Source of the DNA: DATGLE01 sp035294325
GTDB lineage: Bacteria > Chloroflexota > Ktedonobacteria > Ktedonobacterales > Ktedonobacteraceae
Assembly (NCBI GenBank): GCA_035294325.1
Contig: DATGLE010000314.1
Location: 1-25,454, forward strand
Length of the DNA stretch: 25,454 nucleotides
Direction of reading: 5' to 3'
Shown here: piece after piece, positions 1 to 6,990 of the stretch
How the letters are laid out: each line of letters opens with the position of its first letter
Position numbering within the stretch: position 1 is the first letter of the stretch
The notes under the pieces: generated by a model
Databases searched by the model: none
What the model was told of the DNA's origin: nothing
What the model saw: the letters and a program-made list of their open reading frames with translations, nothing else
Program-made: the position numbers and the translations under genes

Positions 1-99
1 CCGCTGCCGACCACGCGCGAGGTGCAGTCCAACCTGAACGCGCAGAACGGCAGATACCCGGCTGCCGCTGCTGCCGCCGCGCCCGGCCACAGCCTCTAA
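1..99 (+). CDS. C-terminal end of a gene, possibly 2-oxoacid dehydrogenase E1-beta
   Basis: Frame 1 is open from the window edge to a TAA at 97-99 and gives 32 residues, starting PLPTTREVQ and ending in an alanine run and PGHSL. A short proline-containing tail of this kind could close the beta subunit of a pyruvate or branched-chain 2-oxoacid dehydrogenase E1, and the next gene on the same strand is the E2 acyltransferase, the usual partner of E1-beta. The identification rests on that context only. The fragment is too short to show any domain. It is separated from the E2 gene by about 590 bases of repeat DNA, so joint transcription would have to cross strong hairpins. Confidence 0.4.
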   Translation, partial: PLPTTREVQSNLNAQNGRYPAAAAAAAPGHSL

Positions 100-128
100 G
101 ATATCAACATCGGCAAACAGATCTGGCA

Positions 129-640
129 ATGGGAGAGGCGCGCCGCAATGCCGGAGGCGCGCCCTGGCCCTGCAATGCCGGAGGCGCTCTGGAATGCTGG
201 AGGCGCGCCCTGGCCCTGCAATGCTGGAGGGGCGCTGCGAGCGGCCGCGAGCAAGCCCGCTCCACGCCCGCCCCACCGGTCCGGCGTCCCTCCCGCGAGA
301 CACGGCGGGCTTGCTCGCGCTCGCGCGCTCGCAGCGCCCCTACGGTCATCCGGCGTTCGTTCCGACAGAGAGGGCGATGGGAGAGGCGCGCCGCAATGCC
401 GGAGGCGCGCCTTGGCCCTGGAATGCCGGAGGGGCGCTCTGGGAATGCCGGAGAGGCGCCGTAATGCTGGAGGCGCGCCGCAATGCTGGAGGGGCGCTCT
501 GGAATGCTGGAGGGGCGCTGCGAGCGGCCGCGAGCAAGCCCGCTCCACGCCTGCCCCACCGGTCCGGCGTCCCTCCCACGAGACACGGCGGGCTTGCTCG
601 CGCTCGCGCGCTCGCAGCGCCCCTACGGTCATCCGGCGTT
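129..640. repeat. Two direct copies of a minisatellite-plus-large-hairpin repeat
   Basis: This fills the stretch between the first gene fragment and E2. Copy 1 spans 129-357 and copy 2 spans 377-640; both begin GATGGGAGAGGCGCGCC or nearly so and end CGGTCATCCGGCGTT. Each starts with irregular short units built on AATGC(C/T)GGAGG(C/G)GCGC, four in copy 1 and six in copy 2, which explains the length difference. Each ends in a large inverted repeat: arms 229-260 and 305-340 in copy 1, 512-543 and 588-623 in copy 2. The arms match except for a few central bases and enclose about 44 bases. Several frames stay open here only because of composition; they have no ribosome site, and I do not call them genes. 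Confidence 0.85.
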
Positions 641-690
641 GTCGATCTTGATGGTCAAACTTCGATACTTATGAGAGCAGGAGAGCGTTG

Positions 691-2025
691 ATGGCGAAAA
701 AAGTGATCTTGCCTGCCCTGGGGATGGCGCAGGAAACGGGGAAAATCGTGCGCTGGCTCAAGGCGGAGGGAGAGCAGGTTGAGCGGGGGGAGCCGCTGGC
801 CGAGATCGAGACCGATAAGGCCACCGTTGACCTCGAAGCCCCGGCGGACGGTGTGCTGGCGAATGTGACCGCCGCCGCAGGCGACGACGTTCCGGTGGGC
901 CAGGTGATAGCCCTGATTCTGGCTCCGGGAGAGCAGCCGGAGGAAAAATCGCCGCGTATATCCTCATCCTTCCCGCCCGCCGCGCCGCCGCAGGAATCGG
1001 CGCCGGGTGGTGAACGCTCGTCCGGGCGCCGCGCGATCAGCCCGCTGGCCGCGCGCATCGCCGCCGAGCATAATCTGGATGTGGCCGCGCTTGGAGCAGA
1101 GGGGAAGCGCATCCAGAAGGCCGACGTACTGGCATATCTCCAGGGCCAGCAGCAGACGGTAGCAGCAACATCCCCACGCCTGGTCATGGCCTCGCCAAAA
1201 GCCAGGAGGCTCGCGCTGGAGCAGGGCAAGGACCTCGCGGCGATCAGGGGCAGCGGGCCAGGTGGCGCCGTGCTGGCCGCCGACGTACTGGCCGCCACGC
1301 CGCCGCAGGCCGCTCCTGCTGTGAACACAGTGACGGAGCCAGTTGACGGCGCTGGCGAGGTAGCGCCGAGTGGCGTGTGGCGGCTCATGGCCGAGCGCAC
1401 GACGCAGAGCTGGACGCAGACGCCGCATTTCTTCCTGCTGCGCGAGGTCAGGGCCACGCGCCTGCTGGCCTGGCACGCGCAAATGCTGAAACGCTGCTCG
1501 GAGAATATTACCTATACCGATCTGCTGGTGAAGGTCGCCGCTGTTGCCCTGCGCGCACATCCACGCGTCAATGCGACCTGGGATGCAGGGAAGATTACCC
1601 TGTACGACGAAGTGAACGTCGGCCTGGCCGTAGCCAGCGAGCAGGGATTGGCCGTCCCCGTCATCCACGGAGCGGATACGCTCACACTGAAAGAGATCGT
1701 AGAGCGGCGCCGCGCTCTGGTAGAGCGAGCCAGGGGCGGCAAATTGCGCCCGCAGGATCTGCAAGGCGGCACGTTTACCATCAGCAACCTCGGCATGTAC
1801 GGCGTCGATGCCTTCAACGCCATCATCAATGCACCGCAGGCCGCTATCCTGGCGGTAGGCCGCGTGGCCGAGCGCGTCATCGCCGTGAATGGACAAGCGA
1901 GCGTACAGCCGACGATGATGCTCAGTCTCTCCTGCGATCACCGCGCGCTCGATGGGGCGCGCGGCGCGCAATTCCTGGCTACGCTCGCCGAGCTGATCGA
2001 GGAGCCGCTAGGGTTATTAGGCTGA
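691..2025 (+). CDS. pdhC: Dihydrolipoamide acyltransferase (E2) of a 2-oxoacid dehydrogenase complex
   Basis: E2 forms the core of pyruvate-type dehydrogenase complexes and moves an acyl group from E1 to CoA through a lipoyl arm. The 444-residue protein has a lipoyl domain (1-77) with the lipoylation motif EIETDKATVD and target Lys43, then two peripheral-subunit-binding segments (about 114-150 and 166-200), alanine/proline linkers, and a catalytic domain from about 225. The active-site motif CDHRALDGA lies near residue 417, with the catalytic His inside DHR. The ATG at 691 is preferred over the TTG at 688 because AGGAGA lies six bases upstream. Two binding segments rather than one are less usual. 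The acyl substrate (acetyl, branched-chain or acetoin-derived) cannot be told from sequence. A bicupin gene follows 54 bases downstream on the same strand. Confidence 0.93.
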   Translation: MAKKVILPALGMAQETGKIVRWLKAEGEQVERGEPLAEIETDKATVDLEAPADGVLANVTAAAGDDVPVGQVIALILAPGEQPEEKSPRISSSFPPAAPPQESAPGGERSSGRRAISPLAARIAAEHNLDVAALGAEGKRIQKADVLAYLQGQQQTVAATSPRLVMASPKARRLALEQGKDLAAIRGSGPGGAVLAADVLAATPPQAAPAVNTVTEPVDGAGEVAPSGVWRLMAERTTQSWTQTPHFFLLREVRATRLLAWHAQMLKRCSENITYTDLLVKVAAVALRAHPRVNATWDAGKITLYDEVNVGLAVASEQGLAVPVIHGADTLTLKEIVERRRALVERARGGKLRPQDLQGGTFTISNLGMYGVDAFNAIINAPQAAILAVGRVAERVIAVNGQASVQPTMMLSLSCDHRALDGARGAQFLATLAELIEEPLGLLG

Positions 2026-2079
2026 ATGTTGAGATTCTAAAGACTGGCAAGACGATTCTGTCTGAAAGAAGGAGCTACA

Positions 2080-2952
2080 ATGCATCACGTAGGAACAGTG
2101 AACGAAGCGGCCTTCCAGGTGCCTCCAGGCTATGAGCAGCATAGTCAGGAATATTTCAGGATCGCGCTGGTTGATCACACTACCGGCGCCGTGCATATGG
2201 GTCTGGGTCTCTGCAAGCTGGAACCGGGGGGTACGCTGCATCCCCACGTTCATGCCTACGAAGAAAGTTTCTTCCTGCTTGCGGGACAGGTAGTGCTGAG
2301 CCTGGATGGCCGGGCCTACCAGCTCGGTCCGGGAGATTATGGCCTTATACCGTATGGGGTACCGCATGCCTGGCGTGGTATTGGCGAGCAACCCGCACGC
2401 TGGCTAGAAATGCTGGCGATCCAGCCCAAGCCGCCCGGCGGAGAGCGCGATACGTTCTTCATGAAGGACCGAACTGTCCCGACTTCCGGCTCCCTTCCCG
2501 ATTTCCGCGACCTGCGCACACGCTACCTCGGCCACTTCTCCGATGAGCAGATGCCGCCGCCCAGCCAGTTGCAGCAGGCTGGCTACCGTGGCAGCAATAT
2601 CTACGGTATCTCGCTCAAAATGCTCATCGATCATATGAACGGAGCGCAGCACCTGACGCTTTTCATGGTCGAGTTTCAGCCAGGAGGCGATGGCAACATT
2701 CATGACCATCCTTTTGAAGAATCATATTTTCTGCTCAGCGGTGAAGCTGAGACCATCTTAGATGGCAAGACGTATCATGTGAAAGCCGGCGATTACGTCT
2801 GGACCAGCGTAGGCGGCACGCACGGGTTCTTTAATCGTGGGAATGTCCCGGTACGCTGGATAGAGACGCAGGCGCCCCAGCCCCCCAACCAGCAGGCATT
2901 CCGCTTCCCCAGCGAGTGGAAGTACCTGGCAGAGAAGCTGGAGGCCGAATAA
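2080..2952 (+). CDS. Two-domain cupin protein, ureidoglycine aminohydrolase-like
   Basis: The 290-residue protein contains two cupin barrels. The first has the metal-binding pattern H54-x-H56-x-H58 with E61/E62 and later H96. The second has H208-x-H210, E213/E214 and H248. Both barrels thus keep a full His/Glu ligand set, so both could hold Mn or another divalent metal. Tandem cupins of this length include the YlbA/UGlyAH family, which releases ammonia from ureidoglycine in purine breakdown, and also dioxygenases and sugar-binding proteins. No other purine-degradation gene is visible, so the specific reaction is a guess. AAGGAG lies five bases before the ATG. It may be co-transcribed with E2, 54 bases upstream. 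Confidence 0.75.
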   Translation: MHHVGTVNEAAFQVPPGYEQHSQEYFRIALVDHTTGAVHMGLGLCKLEPGGTLHPHVHAYEESFFLLAGQVVLSLDGRAYQLGPGDYGLIPYGVPHAWRGIGEQPARWLEMLAIQPKPPGGERDTFFMKDRTVPTSGSLPDFRDLRTRYLGHFSDEQMPPPSQLQQAGYRGSNIYGISLKMLIDHMNGAQHLTLFMVEFQPGGDGNIHDHPFEESYFLLSGEAETILDGKTYHVKAGDYVWTSVGGTHGFFNRGNVPVRWIETQAPQPPNQQAFRFPSEWKYLAEKLEAE

Positions 2953-2959
2953 ATTAACC

Positions 2960-3151
2960 CCGTTCCAGGCCCTTTTCACAGGGAGGTTTTTCCTGGAACC
3001 TTCTCACGAGCCGCCACGAGGGCGGTCTGGGTCCTGTCCCCAAATTTCTGCCCGTGAAAGGTTCCAGGCCCTGCCACCTCGCCAGCAGCGAGGCGAGCAT
3101 TTTGCCGGCGGCGGTTATAGCAAGGCAGAGCAGGGCAAATACCTCCCACAA
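2960..3151. repeat. Inverted/direct repeat patch around GTTCCAGGCCC
   Basis: After the bicupin stop the word GTTCCAGGCCC occurs at 2962-2972 and again at 3061-3071. An 11-base inverted pair, CCTGGAACCTT at 2992-3002 and AAGGTTCCAGG at 3058-3068, brackets a segment of about 55 bases. A 65-codon frame on the minus strand (2954-3151) is open across all of it, but it has no convincing ribosome site and its sequence is simply the repeat read through. I treat the patch as a dispersed repeat or terminator-like structure rather than a gene. Confidence 0.5.
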
Positions 3152-3160
3152 TATACCACC

Positions 3161-3265
3161 AGTCGATGCTTAGCTAACGCCATGTGCACATTGCCAGTCG
3201 ATGCTTAGCTAACGCCATGTGCACATTGCTAGTCGATGCTTAGCTAACGCCATGTGCACATTGCT
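3161..3265. repeat. Three tandem copies of a 35-base unit
   Basis: Units lie at 3161-3195, 3196-3230 and 3231-3265. They are identical except for the last base (C, T, T). Each unit contains two palindromes, TTAGCTAA and TGTGCACA, and there is no spacer between units, so this is not a CRISPR array. A reversed copy of part of the unit, GCGTTAGCTAA, occurs alone at 3342-3352, so the hairpin cluster at 3262-3310 lies between opposite-facing copies of the same word. Confidence 0.95.
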
Positions 3266-3310
3266 GTGCGCCTGCGGCGCCCGCTGACTCCACTCAGAAG
3301 CGGGCCGCGC
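3262..3310. repeat. Hairpin cluster, partial member of the dispersed multi-hairpin family
   Basis: Directly after the tandem array come the small hairpin GCGCC-TGC-GGCGC, a second hairpin with arms CCCGCT and AGCGGG, and a possible outer stem pairing GCTGTGCG with CGCGCAGC (one mismatch). The first hairpin is identical to one in the intergenic elements near 9263 and closely related to those near 10633 and 14234. No long central stem is present here. Confidence 0.6.
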
Positions 3311-3397
3311 AGCGATGAGCCGTCAGGAACACCTGTGTATCGCGTTAGCTAAAAAGTCCTGCTCAGCTAATAATTTACCCTCCTGAATATTTAAAGA

Positions 3398-3462
3398 CTG
3401 ATAAAATCAGTTCAGCATTTTTCGATTACCCCACCCATCTCAGGCTCTATCGTTTATCAGTC
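3398..3462. promoter_or_regulatory. Inverted repeats upstream of the first permease
   Basis: A perfect palindrome ACTGAT-AAA-ATCAGT occupies 3398-3412, and its half-site word recurs inverted at a distance: GACTGATA at 3397-3404 against TATCAGTC at 3455-3462. The position 50-110 bases before the permease start would suit an operator. No convincing sigma-A promoter pair was found beside it, so the role is inferred from position only. Confidence 0.3.
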
Positions 3463-3514
3463 GGCGCGCAACTTATTGAATCACATCTATTTGCACTTGC
3501 TCTGGAGGGATAGC

Positions 3515-5017
3515 ATGCAAACAATACCCCGGCAATTAGCATCAGAGGATGATCTTTTTCGACAGAGAGCACTGGTATCGGAAGAATATGTCGTCAAAAC
3601 TATGCCCCGCATCTTAGGAACCTTTGATCTGACGGCGACATATTTGCTCATTGTTTTCTTCATCACGAACGCCCCTACTGCGGCAGCAGGAGGTCCGGCA
3701 GCTTTTACATATCTCCTGCTCGGCGGCATCACATTTTTTATCCCATCGGTTATCGCTACAGCCCAGCTGGGAACCATGTTTCCCCACGAAGGCTCCCTTT
3801 ATAACTGGACCCACAAGGCATTTGGCGGCTTCTGGAGTTTCTTCAGCGCCTTCTGTGCATGGTTTCCCGGTATCCTCGTCATGATCAGCGCCGGCGATGC
3901 GACTGTCAGTTTTCTTCAAGGATTGAATAGCCAGTGGCTTACTGATCCCAGAGAGCAGGGTACAGTCATTATCGCTGTTATCCTGGCCGGCGGTGTCCTT
4001 GCAACCCGGCGCCTGCGCATGGTACAGAACGTCGTCAACATAGTTGCTGTTCTCACCTTCTTTGCTGCCTTTCTGGTAGGTCTTGCCGGGGTCGTCTGGC
4101 TGATGCGCGGGCATCATTCCGCCACCGACTTTGCCCATCTCGCGAATTGGAGCGTGAACTGGAAGCCCGGCGTGGGGAATATTAACCTGTTCGGGCTTGT
4201 CACGCTCGCCTATCTGGGGGCCGAAGGTCCATTGAATATGGCGGGAGAGGTTAGAGAGCATCGATCCATTAGAAGGCATCTGGCCTGGGGAACCCTCCTG
4301 GTCTTCATTGGCTACTTCATGGCAACATTCTCTTTGCTCGTCGTGCAGGGGCCGGCCAATGCATCCGCCACCCCATTCTCTCTTGTGACGACGGTAGATA
4401 TGGCGCTTGGCAAGGTTATGGGCAATATTACGGCGATCTGCATCATGAGCTTCTTTGTTGTCACCACCGCCGTCTACGGCTTTACCTACGCTCGTCTTCC
4501 AATGGTTGCGGCTATTGACCAGCGCTTACCGGTCTTCATGGGAAGACTCAATAAGCACAGGGTTCCCGCCAATGCCGTCTGGGTTCAGGTGATCTTCGCT
4601 TCGATTGTTACACTCTTTATCTTCCTGGTCATCCCATTCGCTATCAGCCTCGGCACTCCGACCAACCTGAGCACAGAAATTTACAATATTATGCTCGCGT
4701 CATCCACGCTGGTGTGGGCATTTTCCTCGCTTTTCCTTTTCGTCAACCTTGCCATCTTCTACTTCCGCGATAGGGCGGCCTTCAATAAGAAGCGCATCTT
4801 TCCCCTGCCACTGCTGTTTGTAGCGATACCGCTCGGCTCCATTTCCTGCATTCTGGCTATTCTCGACACGCTGTTTTATTCCTGGATCGGCAGCCTAATC
4901 AATAATGTACAATGGCTGCTTGCCATCGGAGGCGTAACGATTGTCTGCATTGTGATCGCCATAGTCGGTAGTATGCTGGCTAGCAGCCAGGCAACCTGGG
5001 AGGGCATGATGGACTAG
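3515..5017 (+). CDS. APC-family amino acid/amine permease 1
   Basis: This is a 500-residue membrane protein with about twelve hydrophobic helices, of the amino acid-polyamine-organocation superfamily. The first helix carries FITNAPTAAAGGP, in the place of the unwound, substrate-binding helix 1 of this fold. The segment LGTMFPHEGSLYNWTHKAFG matches the helix 2-3 region of glutamate/GABA-type antiporters and related permeases. The ATG at 3515 is chosen over the TTG at 3476 because GGAGGG ends five bases before it. It is clearly paralogous to the next permease (shared TFDL, ITNAP, MFP-EGS and WTNKAFG-type motifs). Its position beside a glutamine-synthetase/glutamate-synthase operon suggests amino acids or amines as substrate, but the substrate itself is unknown. 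Confidence 0.88.
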   Translation: MQTIPRQLASEDDLFRQRALVSEEYVVKTMPRILGTFDLTATYLLIVFFITNAPTAAAGGPAAFTYLLLGGITFFIPSVIATAQLGTMFPHEGSLYNWTHKAFGGFWSFFSAFCAWFPGILVMISAGDATVSFLQGLNSQWLTDPREQGTVIIAVILAGGVLATRRLRMVQNVVNIVAVLTFFAAFLVGLAGVVWLMRGHHSATDFAHLANWSVNWKPGVGNINLFGLVTLAYLGAEGPLNMAGEVREHRSIRRHLAWGTLLVFIGYFMATFSLLVVQGPANASATPFSLVTTVDMALGKVMGNITAICIMSFFVVTTAVYGFTYARLPMVAAIDQRLPVFMGRLNKHRVPANAVWVQVIFASIVTLFIFLVIPFAISLGTPTNLSTEIYNIMLASSTLVWAFSSLFLFVNLAIFYFRDRAAFNKKRIFPLPLLFVAIPLGSISCILAILDTLFYSWIGSLINNVQWLLAIGGVTIVCIVIAIVGSMLASSQATWEGMMD

Positions 5018-5063
5018 AATGTCTGTACGCGTAGCGGCTGAACTCCTGTCATGGAACGGGGGA

Positions 5064-5092
5064 TTGACACACCGGAATATCCTTACTATACT
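5064..5092 (+). promoter_or_regulatory. Sigma-A-type promoter with long leader before permease 2
   Basis: A perfect TTGACA (5064-5069) and TATACT (5087-5092) are separated by 17 bases. Transcription would start near 5099, leaving about 230 bases of untranslated leader before the ATG at 5333. The leader begins with an inverted pair, GAGCAGGT and ACCTGCTC, separated by some 20 bases. The region 5018-5332 has no gene. The strength of the match makes the promoter likely; leader-mediated control is only possible. Confidence 0.75.
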
Positions 5093-5332
5093 TCAGGTTG
5101 AGCAGGTCACCAGATACCATTCAGCCCAACCTGCTCGTGAGTTAAATTCGCGTAACTATTCCCTCTCGTTTCCATCGTTCCGGTAGATTTTTGTTTTCTT
5201 TCTCTTGAAGAAAGGGGGCCGTTCTTCAACATCGATTTGTAAAGTTACATTTATCGATTTAACGCGACCCATTGCATATCGTGTGAATAGCGCCAGGCAT
5301 GAACCACAAGAGTTTTTGGAGGTTACTTTCTC

Positions 5333-6925
5333 ATGGCATCAACTACAACCGAAAGCAGTGGCGAGGTCTTACGATCAGAACGCATTGCAGGGGGCATTCT
5401 CTACAAGGTTCTGAACACATTCGATCTGGTGGCTATTTTTATCGCCATCGTTCTCTTTATCACCAACGCGCCCGGTATAGCTGCCGCAGGTCCGGTGGCC
5501 TATATTTACCTGGTAGTGGGATTTTTGACTTTTCTTATTCCCGGCGCTATCGTGGTCGGGCAGCTTGGCCGGATGTTCCCCCAGGAAGGCTCGATCTACG
5601 TCTGGACGAACAAAGCCTTTGGGCACTTCTGGGGCTTTTTCGCCGGCTTCTGCGCCTGGTGGCCCGGCATCTTCGTCGTTATGGTGTGTGGCAGTCTCGT
5701 CAGCACCTTCATCAGCCAGCTAGCAGCCCTGTTCGGGGCGAGCATTCTGACCGAACCCTGGCAACTCGGGCTGGTGATTCTCGCTGTCACAGCTATTTCA
5801 CTCTGGCTCTCCATTATTCGTTTCCGCGCGGCACAGAATCTGGTCAACATCATGTTCATTCTGTATGGCGCGGCCATTGTGTTGATCGGTCTGGCAGGAG
5901 TTGTCTGGCTCCTGGCCGGTCATCCAGGCTTCACGAACATGGCTTTCAGCGGAGGCGGCTGGGCTATCACTTTCGGCAGCAGCGGCAACTTCACCATCTT
6001 TGGCTTTGTGATCCTGGCCTTGCTGGGCATCGAAGTTCCCTTGAATATGGGCGTTGAAGTCACCAGCGAGCGTGCGGTGACGCGCTATCTCGTCTGGGGA
6101 ACGATTGTCGTCATGGTGGCCTATCTCATCACCACGTTTGGCATCATGACGGCTGTGCCTTCCGCCTGTCCCCACGTGAATGCCACATGCCCGGCCGGCT
6201 ACGTGAATACCAATCCTCAGACGAATCTGTGGGCGATGGTAGACGCCGTTCATAATGGCTTTGGCCCGGCTGGCCTGGTTCTGGCAGTGATCGTCGATCT
6301 CATCATGATCGGCTTCGGCCTCTATGCGGCTATCGTCTACAACTATTCGTTTGGCCGTTTGCTCTTCGTTTCTGGCCTGGATCGCCGCTTGCCCGCGGCG
6401 ATGAGCAAAGTGAACGCCGCCCGCGTGCCGTGGGTAGCAGTGCTGGTGCAGAGCATTATCATCGCGATTATTGCCATCGTGGTGTACATGGTTGTTCCCT
6501 ATACGGCCGCTTCTAATACGGCTGAACGCAACAATCTGGCGAACATCATGTACTATATTCTCTTCGCGTCGATCACAGTAATCTGGTGCATCTCGATGAT
6601 CTTCCAGTTCATCGATGTGATCGTCATTCGCTACAAGTATCACGAGGCATTTACAAACGCCCGGCTTGCTCCAGACTGGGTTTTCTACCTCTGCGCAGTG
6701 CTGGGCCTGCTTTCCAGCGGCGTTGGTCTCTACGCTACCGTCTCCGCCCCCTGGGTTCCCAGCCTGATTACGATTGGACCGTGGGATATCTGGATCGCGG
6801 CCATCGTGATTCTGTCGTTGATTGCTGCTACGATCATCTACTTCATCGGTCATGCTCGTATCAGAGACGATGTGAGCGACGAGGAGGTTATCGCCGAAGC
6901 AATAGGCAATGTAGAAAAAGCCTGA
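5333..6925 (+). CDS. APC-family amino acid/amine permease 2
   Basis: This 530-residue protein is a diverged paralogue of the upstream permease, with the same layout: a short hydrophilic N-terminus, helix 1 with FITNAPGIAAAGP, a helix 2-3 segment MFPQEGSIYVWTNKAFG, about twelve helices, and a charged cytoplasmic tail (RIRDDVSDEEVIAEA). A GGAGG lies about ten bases before the ATG. It has its own promoter at 5064-5092 and ends at a strong bidirectional terminator shared with the opposing operon. A loop at about residues 275-295 contains two cysteines (ACPHVNATCP) not seen in permease 1. Substrate unknown; an amino acid or amine is expected from family and neighbourhood. Confidence 0.9.
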   Translation: MASTTTESSGEVLRSERIAGGILYKVLNTFDLVAIFIAIVLFITNAPGIAAAGPVAYIYLVVGFLTFLIPGAIVVGQLGRMFPQEGSIYVWTNKAFGHFWGFFAGFCAWWPGIFVVMVCGSLVSTFISQLAALFGASILTEPWQLGLVILAVTAISLWLSIIRFRAAQNLVNIMFILYGAAIVLIGLAGVVWLLAGHPGFTNMAFSGGGWAITFGSSGNFTIFGFVILALLGIEVPLNMGVEVTSERAVTRYLVWGTIVVMVAYLITTFGIMTAVPSACPHVNATCPAGYVNTNPQTNLWAMVDAVHNGFGPAGLVLAVIVDLIMIGFGLYAAIVYNYSFGRLLFVSGLDRRLPAAMSKVNAARVPWVAVLVQSIIIAIIAIVVYMVVPYTAASNTAERNNLANIMYYILFASITVIWCISMIFQFIDVIVIRYKYHEAFTNARLAPDWVFYLCAVLGLLSSGVGLYATVSAPWVPSLITIGPWDIWIAAIVILSLIAATIIYFIGHARIRDDVSDEEVIAEAIGNVEKA

Positions 6926-6938
6926 CGAGGCGGGTAAT

Positions 6939-6989
6939 AAAAAGCCGGTTCGCGGATGAGCCGCAGGCTCATCCGCGAACCGGCTTTTT
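6939..6989. terminator. Bidirectional rho-independent terminator
   Basis: A perfect inverted repeat has 24-base arms (6939-6962 and 6966-6989) and a three-base loop GCA. The arms begin and end in runs of five A and five T, so the hairpin makes a GC-rich stem with a U tail on either strand. It lies between the converging permease 2 and the glutamine-synthetase-like gene, as expected for a shared terminator. Confidence 0.95.
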
Positions 6990-6990
6990 A

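Noticed and set aside
648..675. TTGATG-16-TATGAG as a promoter for the E2 gene.
   Set aside because: Both boxes match only four of six bases, the spacer is short, and the start point would fall on the ribosome site.
96..691. Several overlapping open frames of 60-180 codons on both strands in the GC-rich repeat block.
   Set aside because: They translate repeat units (for example AMPEAR and GNAGGA strings), have no ribosome sites, and all six frames are open because of base composition.
964..1971. A 335-codon minus-strand frame opposite E2, and similar long antisense frames at 3614-4279, 5798-6994, 9542-10468, 12219-13058 and 18639-19382.
   Set aside because: They mirror genes with strong family motifs on the other strand; their translations are rich in R, H and Q and show no domains.
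2954..3151. A 65-residue minus-strand frame with a hydrophobic start.
   Set aside because: It is covered by inverted and direct repeats and lacks a ribosome site; more likely a repeat than a gene.
3161..3265. Possible CRISPR array.
   Set aside because: The units abut with no spacers, and no cas gene is present.
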